Below are positions 1-9,132 of a stretch of 64,000 bases of DNA, piece by piece (the first letter of the stretch is position 1; each line of letters opens with the position of its first letter). A model generated the notes under the pieces. It made no database searches, was not told where the DNA came from, and was given only the letters and a program-made list of their open reading frames with translations. Source of the stretch: Rhizobiaceae bacterium (GTDB lineage: Bacteria > Pseudomonadota > Alphaproteobacteria > Rhizobiales > Rhizobiaceae). The translations under genes and the position numbers were made by a program. The stretch spans positions 663,623 to 727,622 of the forward strand of contig JAEPNK010000001.1 of NCBI GenBank assembly GCA_017643495.1, read 5' to 3'.

Positions 1-34
1 TGTGCGGCAAGCATGTGTCCAGGGGTTATCAATC

Positions 35-1273
35 ATGTTCAAAATTTCTGTTGGTCCGGCAGCCCGGACAGGGGCACGCATGTCCCTGCGTGCGGCGTCC
101 GGCCTTGTGGCAACTGCGTTTCTGTCAATTCTGGCGGCATGTTCTCCGATAACAAATGACGGCCCGGGTTCCCTTGATCCTGTAGGGAACCAGGGATCAC
201 AGCAACGGGCACTCTCCCCCAACCCGAACGGAGAGATCCTGGGCAACGGCAATGTCAGGATTTCCTTGCTGGTGCCGCTGACCATACCCGGTGGCGCTGC
301 CAATGTTGCCAAGGAACTGCGCAACGGCGCAGCAATGGCAATCGAGGATTTTGGTCAGCAGCAGGTTCAGCTTGTTGTCAAGGATACCAAGGGGCGGGCT
401 GCCGAGGCGCAAGCAGCTGCAAGCGAAGCTGCCCGTGAGGGAACATCGCTGATCCTTGGGCCGTTGTTTGCCGCAAATGTCAGCGCTGCATCCGGTGTGA
501 CCCAGCCGGCCGGCATTCCGATTCTTGCATTTTCAACCGACACTTCCGTAGCCAGGCGTGGCGTTTATCTGTTTTCCTACACGCCCCAGTCGGATACCCA
601 GCGCATAATCAGTTATGCCGCATCGCAGGGCAGACGGTCCGTCTATGCATTTCTGCCTCAAAATGCTGAGGGAAGTTTGCGTGAGCAGGTCTTGCGTGAG
701 GAAGCTGGCCGTAACGGAATGCAGGTCAACGTTGTGAAATATGCCGTAAGCAGGGAAGGTGTCAGCCAGGCAGTTCAGGGTTCGATTGCCGGTGTTCAGG
801 CTAGTGATACAATTTACATACCGGATGGCGGAGCAATTCCCGCTGCGATTTTGACCGAGCTTCAGCAATCCGGCGTTACGCTGGCGGGCAAGCAGGTTCT
901 TGGTTCAGGTAAATGGGAATCCGTTCGCAAAGGCGATGCCGTTCTGCAGAATGCGCTGTATCCGGGGCGGGATGTGCGTCGTTTCAACCAGTTTGCGAAC
1001 CGCTACCAGGGTAAATATGGCGGTGCGGCAGGCGTAAATGCTGCCCTTGCATATGATGCAGTCACTTTTGCCGTGGAACTGGTACGTCTTCACGGCAACA
1101 ATGCGTTTACATCACGCAACATTGAAAGCTCACGAGGATTTCAGGGAACGAATGGGCTGTTTCGTGTTCAGTCCAGTGGCATAACCCAACGTGGTTTGGC
1201 CATCTATCGCGTTCAGGGAGGGCAGGGTGTTCTTGCCGAGCCCGCGATTTCAAGCTTTGGGCGAAATAGCTGA
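35..1273 (+). CDS. LppC-family penicillin-binding protein activator (lipoprotein)
   Basis: 412-residue protein with the periplasmic-binding-protein fold of the LppC/LpoA family (seen as the run 'ISLLVPLTIPGG', then 'ELRNGAAMAIEDF' and 'LILGPLFAANV'). The ATG at 35 is chosen because an AGGGG ribosome-binding sequence lies at 21-25; a second in-frame ATG at 80 would give a shorter leader. The N-terminus is a lipoprotein signal ending in the lipobox LAAC, with Cys36 as the lipidated residue. By family, such proteins stimulate peptidoglycan synthases; rhizobial members keep only the C-terminal binding-protein domain, as here. It converges on hemW. The open frame also reaches the window edge at position 2, so an upstream start cannot be fully excluded. 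Confidence 0.85.
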   Translation: MFKISVGPAARTGARMSLRAASGLVATAFLSILAACSPITNDGPGSLDPVGNQGSQQRALSPNPNGEILGNGNVRISLLVPLTIPGGAANVAKELRNGAAMAIEDFGQQQVQLVVKDTKGRAAEAQAAASEAAREGTSLILGPLFAANVSAASGVTQPAGIPILAFSTDTSVARRGVYLFSYTPQSDTQRIISYAASQGRRSVYAFLPQNAEGSLREQVLREEAGRNGMQVNVVKYAVSREGVSQAVQGSIAGVQASDTIYIPDGGAIPAAILTELQQSGVTLAGKQVLGSGKWESVRKGDAVLQNALYPGRDVRRFNQFANRYQGKYGGAAGVNAALAYDAVTFAVELVRLHGNNAFTSRNIESSRGFQGTNGLFRVQSSGITQRGLAIYRVQGGQGVLAEPAISSFGRNS

Positions 1274-1276
1274 TTT

Positions 1277-1297
1277 CTGGCCTGTGCTACTGGCCAG
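1277..1297. terminator. candidate hairpin between lppC and hemW
   Basis: CTGGCC (1277-1282) pairs with GGCCAG (1292-1297) around a 9-base loop; a T-run at 1304-1308 follows a few bases later on the plus strand. It lies between two converging genes and overlaps the end of hemW, so it may stop transcription of lppC. The stem is only six pairs. Confidence 0.4.
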
Positions 1298-2477
1298 GAG
1301 AAAGTTTTTCCAACGGACTGGCAAGATCGGCGACAACGGCATCCAGTAGCAGGAAGCCTTTCGGGGTTGCCCGTATGTGGCCGTTTTTCAGTGTCTCCAG
1401 CAGTTCGATGGATTGCAGGAAGGCAACCTTGTCTTCCGTGATGGGAAACTCGGAAAGATCGTTGTAGCCGCCCGGCGCAAACCCTTCAGCGAGCCGTAGT
1501 CCCATCAATAGCCGCTCGTCAGCCTGTTCCTGCCGGGAGAGTACAAACTGTTCGTCAATGCCATGGCCTTCAACCATGGCCTTCTGCCACCAGTCTTCCG
1601 GGTTGCGCAGTGTTGCTGTTGCCAGCCTGCCCTCATTGGTCGACAGGCGCCCGTGGGCACCCGGCCCCACACCGGCATAATCCTGGCCTCGCCAGTAGAC
1701 GAGATTGTGCCGACATTCGGAACCGGCAGCAGCATGGTTCGAAATTTCATAAGCTGCAAGCCCGGCTTCCCGGGTCATGGCCTGGGTGGTTTCGTAGAGT
1801 TCGGCGGCCAACTCTTCGTCAGGTATCACAAGCTTGCCACGAGTGTGCAATTGGTAAAAAGGCGTTTGCGGCTCAATCGTCAATTGATAAAGCGACAAAT
1901 GGTCGGCAGCCAGATCAAGAACCTGCCGGAGTTCCTGTTCCCAATGCGATACATGCTGCCCGGGTCGTGCATATATCATGTCGAAGGAAATTCGGTTGAA
2001 TGTTTTACGGGCAAGTTCGATTGCGGTGATGGCCTCGCTGGCAGAATGCAGCCTGCCAAGAAATCTGAGTTGAGCATCATCAAGCGATTGGACGCCAAGG
2101 GAGACCCGGTTTACGCCGGCATCCCGGTACGACCGGAAGCGTTCCGCCTCGACGCTTGATGGATTGGCTTCCATGGAAACTTCGCAATTTGGATCGACAT
2201 GCCAGACCCTGGCAATCTGGTCCAGAATGCGGCCCACCGTAGCAGGCTCCATGAGCGAGGGTGTTCCGCCCCCGAAAAAAATGCTTGTAACCGTTCGTCC
2301 GGGAGCAATTGCCGCCATGTGCGACAATTCACGCCCATAGGCTTCGACAAATGTGTTCTGGTCTACCGGTTGGTGACGGACATGGCTGTTAAAATCGCAA
2401 TAAGGACACTTAGCGGCACAGAATGGCCAATGCACATAAACGCCGAAAGCCGGTTTGTCTGGTTCGGTGCCCATCAT
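1287..2477 (-). CDS. hemW: HemW, radical SAM heme chaperone (HemN-like)
   Basis: 396 residues. The N-terminus carries 'VHWPFCAAKCPYCDF', i.e. Cys20-x3-Cys24-x2-Cys27, the radical-SAM iron-sulfur motif of the HemN/HemW family, followed by 'FFGGGTPS' (SAM-binding glycine motif) and 'RVSLGVQSLDD'. The length and the short N-terminus before the motif fit HemW rather than true coproporphyrinogen III dehydrogenase HemN (about 450 residues). HemW proteins bind heme and are thought to deliver it to membrane targets. It is the last gene of the minus-strand operon rph-VOC-rdgB-hemW and follows rdgB by 5 bases. Confidence 0.9.
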   Translation of the reverse strand: MMGTEPDKPAFGVYVHWPFCAAKCPYCDFNSHVRHQPVDQNTFVEAYGRELSHMAAIAPGRTVTSIFFGGGTPSLMEPATVGRILDQIARVWHVDPNCEVSMEANPSSVEAERFRSYRDAGVNRVSLGVQSLDDAQLRFLGRLHSASEAITAIELARKTFNRISFDMIYARPGQHVSHWEQELRQVLDLAADHLSLYQLTIEPQTPFYQLHTRGKLVIPDEELAAELYETTQAMTREAGLAAYEISNHAAAGSECRHNLVYWRGQDYAGVGPGAHGRLSTNEGRLATATLRNPEDWWQKAMVEGHGIDEQFVLSRQEQADERLLMGLRLAEGFAPGGYNDLSEFPITEDKVAFLQSIELLETLKNGHIRATPKGFLLLDAVVADLASPLEKLSPGQ

Positions 2478-2482
2478 GCCAA

Positions 2483-3133
2483 TCAGCCGTCGCTACCGGA
2501 AAGGCAGGTCCGGACAAACTTCGAAAATGCCCGTGACCGGTGCGAAAGGCCGGCTTCTCCAGTTTCTGAATTGAGGCCGTGCTTCTCTTCTGCAGTCATT
2601 TCTCCGAACGTCGTTTCAAACCCTTCAGGTTGAAAAATCGGGTCATAACCAAATCCGCTGGTACCACGCGGCGGCCATACGATCTTCCCGGTCACTTCGC
2701 CACGGAAATATTCGACATGTTCGTCTGGCCAGGCAAGGCAGAGTACGGCCACAAATCTGGCATTGCGATTGTCGCTGCCGCTGTTGTTCAGCCCTGTTTC
2801 GATTTTCTGCATGGCCATTGCAAAGTCGCGTCCTGAACCGTCACTCTTTTCTGCCCAGTCAGCAGTATAAACGCCGGGCTTGTCATCAAGTGCGGAGACA
2901 CAAAGCCCCGAATCATCTGCAAGTGAAGGCAGGCCGGTCGCCCGGGTTGCTGCCAATGCCTTGATCAGCGCATTTTCCTCGAAAAGTGTTCCGGTTTCCT
3001 CTGGTTCCTCAAGCCTGAGTTCACGCGCAGATTTGGCCGAAATTCCGAAAGGTTGGATCAGGTCGTTTATTTCCCTGACTTTTCCCTCGTTGTGGCTCGC
3101 AACCACGATTTCACGCGCATCAAGTTTTCTCAT
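2483..3133 (-). CDS. rdgB: RdgB/HAM1 non-canonical purine NTP pyrophosphatase
   Basis: 216 residues from the start at 3133 ([18 protein letters not shown]). The frame stays open for 29 more codons, but the family N-terminus begins with this 'VVASHNEGK' strand, and the ATG overlaps the upstream stop as TGATG, so translational coupling fits the shorter form. Signature blocks are visible: 'ADDSGLCV', 'GFGYDPIF' and the C-terminal 'SHRSRAF'. The family hydrolyses ITP, dITP and XTP to monophosphates and keeps deaminated purines out of DNA and RNA. Confidence 0.93.
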   Translation of the reverse strand: MRKLDAREIVVASHNEGKVREINDLIQPFGISAKSARELRLEEPEETGTLFEENALIKALAATRATGLPSLADDSGLCVSALDDKPGVYTADWAEKSDGSGRDFAMAMQKIETGLNNSGSDNRNARFVAVLCLAWPDEHVEYFRGEVTGKIVWPPRGTSGFGYDPIFQPEGFETTFGEMTAEEKHGLNSETGEAGLSHRSRAFSKFVRTCLSGSDG

Positions 3134-3534
3134 CAGAGATCCCAGAGTTTCGGTTCGGCAAATTCCAGACTGTTGCCAGCCGGATCGCGGAAATAGATTG
3201 ACCTTGCCCCGTTTGGCCACTCGACTTCCGCTTCAATGGCAATACCAGCCTTTTCAAGACGTGCCTTCCAGGCCTCAAGGTCTTTTCCCGGAGCTGAGAA
3301 ACATGCGTGTCCTTGCCCGGTTGCCCCGTGTGGCGGAACACTCAATTCGCCTTCGGATGCCTGTTTTGTGGCCTCGGGATTGAAGATCAGCAATACTGAA
3401 CCGTCGAGACGGAAAAACACATGCCGCCCCTCGACTTTGAGCAGGACATCCAGGCCGAGAACCTGTGTGTAGAAACGTTCTGCTTCTTCCAGGTCGGAAA
3501 CATAAAGTGCTGTTTCCAGAATGGCCGGTTTCAT
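3133..3534 (-). CDS. VOC-superfamily (glyoxalase/bleomycin-resistance fold) protein
   Basis: 133 residues, one vicinal-oxygen-chelate domain: '[19 protein letters not shown]' at the N-terminus, 'GQGHACFSA' in the middle and '[15 protein letters not shown]' at the C-terminus. Candidate metal ligands are the N-terminal Glu, the His of 'GHACF' and the Glu of 'LEFAEP'. Substrate is unknown; such single-domain members include lyases, dioxygenases and drug-binding proteins. It sits between rph and rdgB in one operon, 6 bases after rph, and its stop overlaps the rdgB start (TGATG). Confidence 0.8.
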   Translation of the reverse strand: MKPAILETALYVSDLEEAERFYTQVLGLDVLLKVEGRHVFFRLDGSVLLIFNPEATKQASEGELSVPPHGATGQGHACFSAPGKDLEAWKARLEKAGIAIEAEVEWPNGARSIYFRDPAGNSLEFAEPKLWDL

Positions 3535-3540
3535 GTGCTG

Positions 3541-4251
3541 CTACCCGCTCATGTTCTGCATGTCGACCAGTTTTGATATTCCGGACGTTGCCAGATCCAG
3601 CAATTGGTTGAATTCATCCCTTGAGAAAGCCTCTCCTTCGGCTGTGCCCTGGATTTCCACAATGCCACCGTTACCGGTCATGACAAAGTTTGCATCGGTT
3701 TCTGCCGTTGAATCTTCATCATAATCAAGATCGAGAACCGGTGTCCCATTGTAAATTCCGCATGAAATTGCAGCTACATTGTCCTTGAGCACGGCATCGG
3801 AAACCATGTCACGCGCGCGCATCCATTCGATACAGTCCCGCAAGGCGATGTACCCGCCGGTGATGGAAGCTGTCCGGGTCCCGCCATCAGCCTGTATGAC
3901 ATCACAGTCCACGGTGATTTGCCGTTCGCCAAGTGCCTGCAAATCAACAACCGCACGAAGGGACCGGCCGATCAGCCGCTGTATTTCAGAGGTTCGGCCA
4001 GATTGTTTTCCTGCCGTTGCTTCACGGCGCATCCGGTCATGCGTTGACCGGGGCAACATCCCGTACTCTGCTGTTACCCAACCTTTTCCGGCGCCACGAA
4101 GCCAGGGCGGCACCCGCTCTTCCAGGCTCGCTGTGCAAAGGACATGGGTGTTGCCGAACTTGATCAGGCATGAGCCTTCCGCATGGCGGGAAAAACCGCG
4201 CTCCACAGTAACAGCTCGCATTTCGTCGGGCGCACGTTTCGATGGCCGCAT
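3541..4251 (-). CDS. rph: Ribonuclease PH
   Basis: 236 residues, the usual size. Recognisable blocks are '[11 protein letters not shown]' at the N-terminus, '[16 protein letters not shown]', '[15 protein letters not shown]' and '[16 protein letters not shown]'. It is a phosphate-dependent 3'-5' exoribonuclease that trims tRNA 3' ends. First gene of a minus-strand operon; it diverges from hrcA across 131 bases, the standard rph/hrcA arrangement of rhizobia. Confidence 0.96.
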   Translation of the reverse strand: MRPSKRAPDEMRAVTVERGFSRHAEGSCLIKFGNTHVLCTASLEERVPPWLRGAGKGWVTAEYGMLPRSTHDRMRREATAGKQSGRTSEIQRLIGRSLRAVVDLQALGERQITVDCDVIQADGGTRTASITGGYIALRDCIEWMRARDMVSDAVLKDNVAAISCGIYNGTPVLDLDYDEDSTAETDANFVMTGNGGIVEIQGTAEGEAFSRDEFNQLLDLATSGISKLVDMQNMSG

Positions 4252-4326
4252 GTATATCCCCTTGGATTTTTCGATTCAGTTGATTTGTTCGCAGGCTTAT
4301 ACGTTTGAACCGGCGTTGGCAAAGCC

Positions 4327-4345
4327 GAATTTAGTAACTAAATTC
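4327..4345. promoter_or_regulatory. 19-bp perfect palindrome between rph and hrcA
   Basis: GAATTTAGT-A-ACTAAATTC is a perfect inverted repeat with 9-base arms and a single central base. It lies 37 bases before the hrcA ATG, overlapping where a -10 element would fall after TTGAAC at 4305-4310. It does not match the CIRCE element (TTAGCACTC-N9-GAGTGCTAA). It could be an operator for hrcA or rph; the binding protein is unknown. Confidence 0.45.
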
Positions 4346-4382
4346 CCTGTCAGGTAAACTTTCAGGAGACTTGGGTGCACTC

Positions 4383-5468
4383 ATGAGCGGCCCGACAGGA
4401 AAAATTCCGATGATTGAAGGTCCGGTTGCTGCGCTGGATGAGCGCGCACGTGAAATTTTCCGGCATATCGTCGACAACTATCTCGAGACGGGAGATCCGA
4501 CGGGGTCCCGTTCACTTTCAAGGCAATTGTCGATAGCACTTTCACCTGCAACGGTCAGAAATGTGATGTCCGACCTGGAAACACTCGGCCTGCTTTATGC
4601 TCCGCATGTCAGCGCAGGCCGTTTGCCGACCGATCTTGGCTTGCGCTTCTTTGTTGACAGTTTTCTTGAAACCGGGAACCTGAGCAGTGATGAACGCCGT
4701 TCCATTGAAAGCCAGGTGAAGGCGGCAAGCAATGAAAAGACCTTTGACAATGTGCTGACCGAGGCAAGCCAGCTCCTCTCCGGTTTGTCGCGCACCGCCG
4801 GTCTTGTAGTCACCACGAAGGCGGATTTGAGACTCAAGCATATCGAATTCATCAGGCTCGAACCGACCAAGGCCTTGGTTGTTATTGTCGGCGACAATGG
4901 TTCTGTAGAGAACCGGATCATCTCTCTGCCGGCGGGGACCACTGCTTCCAGCCTGATCGAGGCCGGCAATTTCATCAACGCCAAGATCGCGGGGAAAACC
5001 CTTGGAGAGGCCCGTGAAAGCCTTGAATCCCTGCGTGACGACACACGCCGCGAACTTGATGCACTGGCAGCAAAAATGGTTGATGCCGGTATTGCCACCT
5101 GGGCAGGAACAAGCGGCGGGGAGCCGGGTCAATTGATTATTTCCGGCCATGCCAATCTGCTGGGGGATCTGGCTGCAGCTGACGACCTTGACCGCATTCG
5201 GCAATTGTTTGGCGAGCTGGAGGCCAAGGAAAATTTCATGAAATTGCTGGAATTGGCAGAAGAGGGCGATGGTGTCCGTATCTTTATCGGTTCGGAAAGC
5301 AAACTCTTTTCCCTGTCCGGCTCATCCGTGATCGTTGCGCCTTATCGCAACAATGATCAGAAGGTTGTCGGGGCACTTGGAATTATCGGGCCGACCCGGC
5401 TCAACTATGCACGTATTGTGCCGATGGTTGATTACACCGCGAAGCTGATTAGCCGGATTCTGCGATAA
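4383..5468 (+). CDS. hrcA: HrcA heat-inducible transcription repressor
   Basis: 361 residues from ATG 4383; AGGAG lies at 4364-4368, and an in-frame TTG at 4371 is too close to it. The N-terminal winged-helix region reads 'LDERAREIFRHIVDNYLETGDPTGS' in two stretches, then 'LSPATVRNVMSDLE' and 'PHVSAGRLPTD', all standard HrcA blocks. The C-terminus holds 'GALGIIGPTRLNYARIVPMVDYTA'. HrcA represses chaperonin genes through CIRCE; no CIRCE is visible in its own promoter here. grpE follows after 88 bases. Confidence 0.95.
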   Translation: MSGPTGKIPMIEGPVAALDERAREIFRHIVDNYLETGDPTGSRSLSRQLSIALSPATVRNVMSDLETLGLLYAPHVSAGRLPTDLGLRFFVDSFLETGNLSSDERRSIESQVKAASNEKTFDNVLTEASQLLSGLSRTAGLVVTTKADLRLKHIEFIRLEPTKALVVIVGDNGSVENRIISLPAGTTASSLIEAGNFINAKIAGKTLGEARESLESLRDDTRRELDALAAKMVDAGIATWAGTSGGEPGQLIISGHANLLGDLAAADDLDRIRQLFGELEAKENFMKLLELAEEGDGVRIFIGSESKLFSLSGSSVIVAPYRNNDQKVVGALGIIGPTRLNYARIVPMVDYTAKLISRILR

Positions 5469-5556
5469 ATCTTGGTATCTGCCCTTGATTTTTCTGTGAT
5501 TAGGCCAGATATCGACGGCTGAGCTACAGCCGACACAAAACTCCGAAAGAAGATTG

Positions 5557-6276
5557 ATGAGCGACGGAAACGAACATCAAAAAGATGAGGCATTGAAAGC
5601 AGCACGGGATGCGCAGATGCATGCCGCCAAGGATGCTGATCTCATGCCGGAAACCATGACGGAAGACGAAATTCTTGCCGCTCTCGGGGACCGGGAAGAA
5701 GACATGGCAGATACCGCAGGGCAGGGCAGTGATGCAGAAGCAGGTTTTTCAAGCCCCCTGGAAGCGCTTGCCGCTGAAAATCATCGTCAGGAAGAAGAGA
5801 TCAAGGAGTTGAATGAAAAACTCCTCAGAACTGCGGCAGAGATGGAAAACCTGCGCCGTCGCACCCAGAAGGAGGTTGCAGACGCCCGTGAATTTTCAAT
5901 CACCAAGTTTGCGCGTGAAATGCTTGGTGTCGCTGACAATCTTCGTCGGGCACTGGACCATGTGGATGAGGCGGACAAGGAACAACCCAGCCTGAAAACC
6001 CTGGTTGAAGGGGTCGAGATGACCGAGCGCGAATTGCTGAACGGTATGGAAAAGCATGGTGTGCGCATGATTTCTCCCAAGGGGGAAAAGTTTGACCCCA
6101 ATTTCCACCAGGCGATGTTCGAGGTTCAAAATCCCGAAGTGCCGAACAATACGGTCATGGAAGTGGTCCAGGTCGGTTACGTGATTGGCGAGCGGGTTTT
6201 GCGCCCTGCCATGGTGGGTGTTGCCAAGGGTGGGCCAAAGGCTGCTGCACAAAACGGAGAGAGTTCACAGGCCTGA
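5557..6276 (+). CDS. grpE: GrpE nucleotide exchange factor
   Basis: 239 residues from ATG 5557 (a TTG one codon upstream is less likely). The N-terminal part is acidic; the middle is a long coiled coil ('[22 protein letters not shown]'-type heptads, about residues 88-115), and the C-terminal beta domain reads 'NFHQAMFEV' and '[12 protein letters not shown]'. GrpE releases ADP from DnaK. dnaK itself is not nearby. A small hairpin, CGGCTG/CAGCCG at 5516-5532, lies in the gap after hrcA. Confidence 0.95.
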   Translation: MSDGNEHQKDEALKAARDAQMHAAKDADLMPETMTEDEILAALGDREEDMADTAGQGSDAEAGFSSPLEALAAENHRQEEEIKELNEKLLRTAAEMENLRRRTQKEVADAREFSITKFAREMLGVADNLRRALDHVDEADKEQPSLKTLVEGVEMTERELLNGMEKHGVRMISPKGEKFDPNFHQAMFEVQNPEVPNNTVMEVVQVGYVIGERVLRPAMVGVAKGGPKAAAQNGESSQA

Positions 6277-6351
6277 CATGCCCGTGCTTTCCCTTCGCAG
6301 GCAGACGTCCTATAGATTGGGCCGTGAAAAACATCCGGTGAACCGCAGGCC

Positions 6352-9132
6352 ATGGCCGCCAGAAAGTCAAAGCTACAAAGAATCATAGCCGCTGATCAGG
6401 TTCGTTCGGAACTGACGGCTCTGACCAGGGATTCCGGCAATGACGGCTCCTCGCCTGCCATTCGCAGCCAGGTGCTGACGATCCTGAAGCGGGTCATGAA
6501 AGACGGGCGCGAAGCAGCGCGCCAGCAGCTTTTTGAAGACGGTAACGGCTTGGCATGCGCATGGCAGATCTCCTATCTGCAGGACGAGATCATACGCATA
6601 ATCCATGATTTTGCAGTCAGCCATGTCTACCGGGCCCAAAACAATTCATCTGCGGAACAATTGGCAATTACTGCGGTAGGGGGGTATGGCCGCGGAACAC
6701 TGGCCCCCGGTTCGGACATCGATCTGCTCTTTGTGTTGCCGTATAAACGAACACCATGGTGCGAACAGGTCGTTGAATACGTGCTCTACATGTTGTGGGA
6801 CATGGGTCTCAAGGTGGGGCATGCAACCCGGACCATTGATGAATGTATCCGCTTGTCCCTTGAAGACATGACCATCCGGACCTCAATTCTGGAAGTGCGT
6901 TTCATTCACGGTACACAGGAGCTGTACAAGACGCTTTCAAGGCGGTTTTCCGATGAAGTTGTTGAAGGCACAGCTGAAGAATTCATCGCCGCCAAGCTGG
7001 GTGAGCGGGATGACCGCCATGCGAAGACCGGTGAATCAAGATACCTGGTCGAACCCAATGTGAAAGATGGCAAGGGGGGCTTGCGAGATCTTCATACGCT
7101 GTTCTGGATAGGCAAATATTTTCACCAGGTTGGAAAGTCGCATAGTCTGGTCAAGGCAGGCATGTTCACAGAAAAGGAATACCGCCGGTTTCGCCGAGCT
7201 GAAAAATTTCTCTGGACAGTGCGTTGCCACATGCATTTCCTGACCGGAAGGGCACAGGAAAAACTGGTTTTCGATATTCAGCGCGATGTAGCCGAGCGGC
7301 TGAACTATTCAAGCCATGCCGGCCTTTCCGGCGTCGAGCGCTTCATGAAACACTATTTTCTGGTTGCCAAGGAAGTGGGTGATCTGACCCTGATCGCCTG
7401 TGCCAAACTGGAAGAAAAGGAAGCCAAGGCGGTTACCGGTGTCAACCGGTTCATCCAGTCCATGATCCGGCGCCGACGCAAAATTCGCGGGTCTGATGAC
7501 TTTATCAATGACAATGGTCGGCTCAATGTGGCCGATGACGGTGTTTTCAAGCGTGATCCGGTAAACCTGATCCGGTTTTTCGAGCTTGTTGACCGGACCG
7601 GCCTCGATTTTCACCCCGATGCCCTTGGACTGCTGGCCAAATCCCTGAAGCTGGTTGACAAGAAGCTGAGGCAGGATCCGGAAGCCAATCGTATTTTCAT
7701 TGACTTGCTGTCCAGCAAGAAGGGCCCTGAAAGGCTCTTGCGCCGCATGAACGAAACCGGGTTTCTCGGCAAGTTTATACCGCCTTTTGGCAAGATTGTC
7801 GCGATGATGCAGTTCAACATGTATCACCATTTCACGGTTGATGAGCATCTCATACGATCCGTTGGTGCATTGTGGGGCATCGAGAATGGCATGCTTGCCG
7901 AAGAGCATCCCCTGTCAACCGAACTGCTGCCTCAGGTCCAGAACCGGAAAATCCTTTACGTTGCGTTGTTTTTGCATGATATCGCCAAAGGCCGGCCCGA
8001 AGATCACTCGATTGCCGGCGAGAAGGTCGCCCGCAAATTGTGCCCCCGGTTTGGGATGACGCCTGAGGAAACGGAACTGGTTGCATGGCTGGTTCGTGAA
8101 CACCTGACAATGAGTGCCATCGCCCAGGGGCGTGATCTTTCCGACCGGAAAACAATCAATGATTTTTCCGAAGTTGTTCAGGAAGTGGACCGGATGCGTT
8201 ATCTCGTCATCCTGACCGTTTGCGACATTCGTGCAGTGGGTCCGGGCGTTTGGAACGGCTGGAAGGGGCAACTGCTTCGTACGCTGTATTATGAAACCGA
8301 ACTGATGCTCAATGGCGGATTTTCACGCATTCCGCTCAAGGCCCGGGTAAAACATGCGCGCGAAACGCTGCGCGAGGCGTTGGAAGACTGGCCCGAGGCA
8401 CAGCGGAAAAAATATGTCGGCCTGCTCTACGATCCGTATTTTCTGTCTACCGAGCTGGAGGCCCAGATCCGGCACATGCACCTGCTTCGCGACACGGATG
8501 AACAGGGCAAGCAACTGGCGACCAGCGTCAATTCCAAAATGTTTGAAGCCATTACCGAGATTACCATTGTGGCGCAGGACCATCCGCGGCTTCTCTCTGT
8601 TATTGCGGGTGCGTGCTCTGCAGCGGGCGGCAATATTGTGGATGCGAAGATCCACACGACTGCAGACGGTCGTGCGCTGGACAGTATTTTCATCAATCGG
8701 GAATATTCAAACGAACTTGACGAAACCCGCCGCGCGAACCGAATTGGCAAGATGATCGAAGAGGTGCTTTCGGGGCAGTCATCGCTGCCGGAAGTCATGG
8801 CCCGCGGCTCCGGTGCCCGCAAAAAATACCGGGCGTTTTCTGTTCCGGCCACAGTTGAGATCAATAACGAGTTTTCCGATACATTTACGGTCATAGATAT
8901 CGAGTGCCTTGACCAGCCCGGACTTCTCTCCCGGTTGACCCGTGCTCTTGCAGAGCTCAATCTGGATATTGGTTCTGCCCATGTCGTGACCTTCGGGGAA
9001 AAGGCAAATGACAGTTTCTATGTACGTGACCTTGTCGGTCACAAGATCGACAATCCGGCCCGTATCCGGAAGATAAGGGACAAGTTGCTCGAAACAATGG
9101 CTCCGCAATCCGGGAAGGGAAAGGCCGCATGA
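6352..9132 (+). CDS. glnD: GlnD, PII uridylyltransferase / uridylyl-removing enzyme
   Basis: 926 residues, typical length. Domains in order: nucleotidyltransferase with 'GGYGRGTLAPGSDIDLLF' (about residues 108-125), GlnE-like helical linker, an HD hydrolase domain with 'FLHDIAKGRPEDHS' (about 540-553), and two C-terminal ACT domains starting near residues 738 ('ITIVAQDHPRLLS') and 846 ('IDIECLDQPGLLS'). It senses glutamine and adds or removes UMP on PII proteins, setting nitrogen status. Its stop overlaps the murJ start by four bases (ATGA), the usual rhizobial glnD-murJ pair. Confidence 0.96.
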   Translation: MAARKSKLQRIIAADQVRSELTALTRDSGNDGSSPAIRSQVLTILKRVMKDGREAARQQLFEDGNGLACAWQISYLQDEIIRIIHDFAVSHVYRAQNNSSAEQLAITAVGGYGRGTLAPGSDIDLLFVLPYKRTPWCEQVVEYVLYMLWDMGLKVGHATRTIDECIRLSLEDMTIRTSILEVRFIHGTQELYKTLSRRFSDEVVEGTAEEFIAAKLGERDDRHAKTGESRYLVEPNVKDGKGGLRDLHTLFWIGKYFHQVGKSHSLVKAGMFTEKEYRRFRRAEKFLWTVRCHMHFLTGRAQEKLVFDIQRDVAERLNYSSHAGLSGVERFMKHYFLVAKEVGDLTLIACAKLEEKEAKAVTGVNRFIQSMIRRRRKIRGSDDFINDNGRLNVADDGVFKRDPVNLIRFFELVDRTGLDFHPDALGLLAKSLKLVDKKLRQDPEANRIFIDLLSSKKGPERLLRRMNETGFLGKFIPPFGKIVAMMQFNMYHHFTVDEHLIRSVGALWGIENGMLAEEHPLSTELLPQVQNRKILYVALFLHDIAKGRPEDHSIAGEKVARKLCPRFGMTPEETELVAWLVREHLTMSAIAQGRDLSDRKTINDFSEVVQEVDRMRYLVILTVCDIRAVGPGVWNGWKGQLLRTLYYETELMLNGGFSRIPLKARVKHARETLREALEDWPEAQRKKYVGLLYDPYFLSTELEAQIRHMHLLRDTDEQGKQLATSVNSKMFEAITEITIVAQDHPRLLSVIAGACSAAGGNIVDAKIHTTADGRALDSIFINREYSNELDETRRANRIGKMIEEVLSGQSSLPEVMARGSGARKKYRAFSVPATVEINNEFSDTFTVIDIECLDQPGLLSRLTRALAELNLDIGSAHVVTFGEKANDSFYVRDLVGHKIDNPARIRKIRDKLLETMAPQSGKGKAA

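Noticed and set aside
4252..4382. CIRCE element for HrcA
   Set aside because: No TTAGCACTC-N9-GAGTGCTAA-like sequence is present in the region.
5516..5532. Hairpin CGGCTG/CAGCCG upstream of grpE as terminator of hrcA
   Set aside because: Six pairs only and no T-run follows; left as a remark in the grpE entry.
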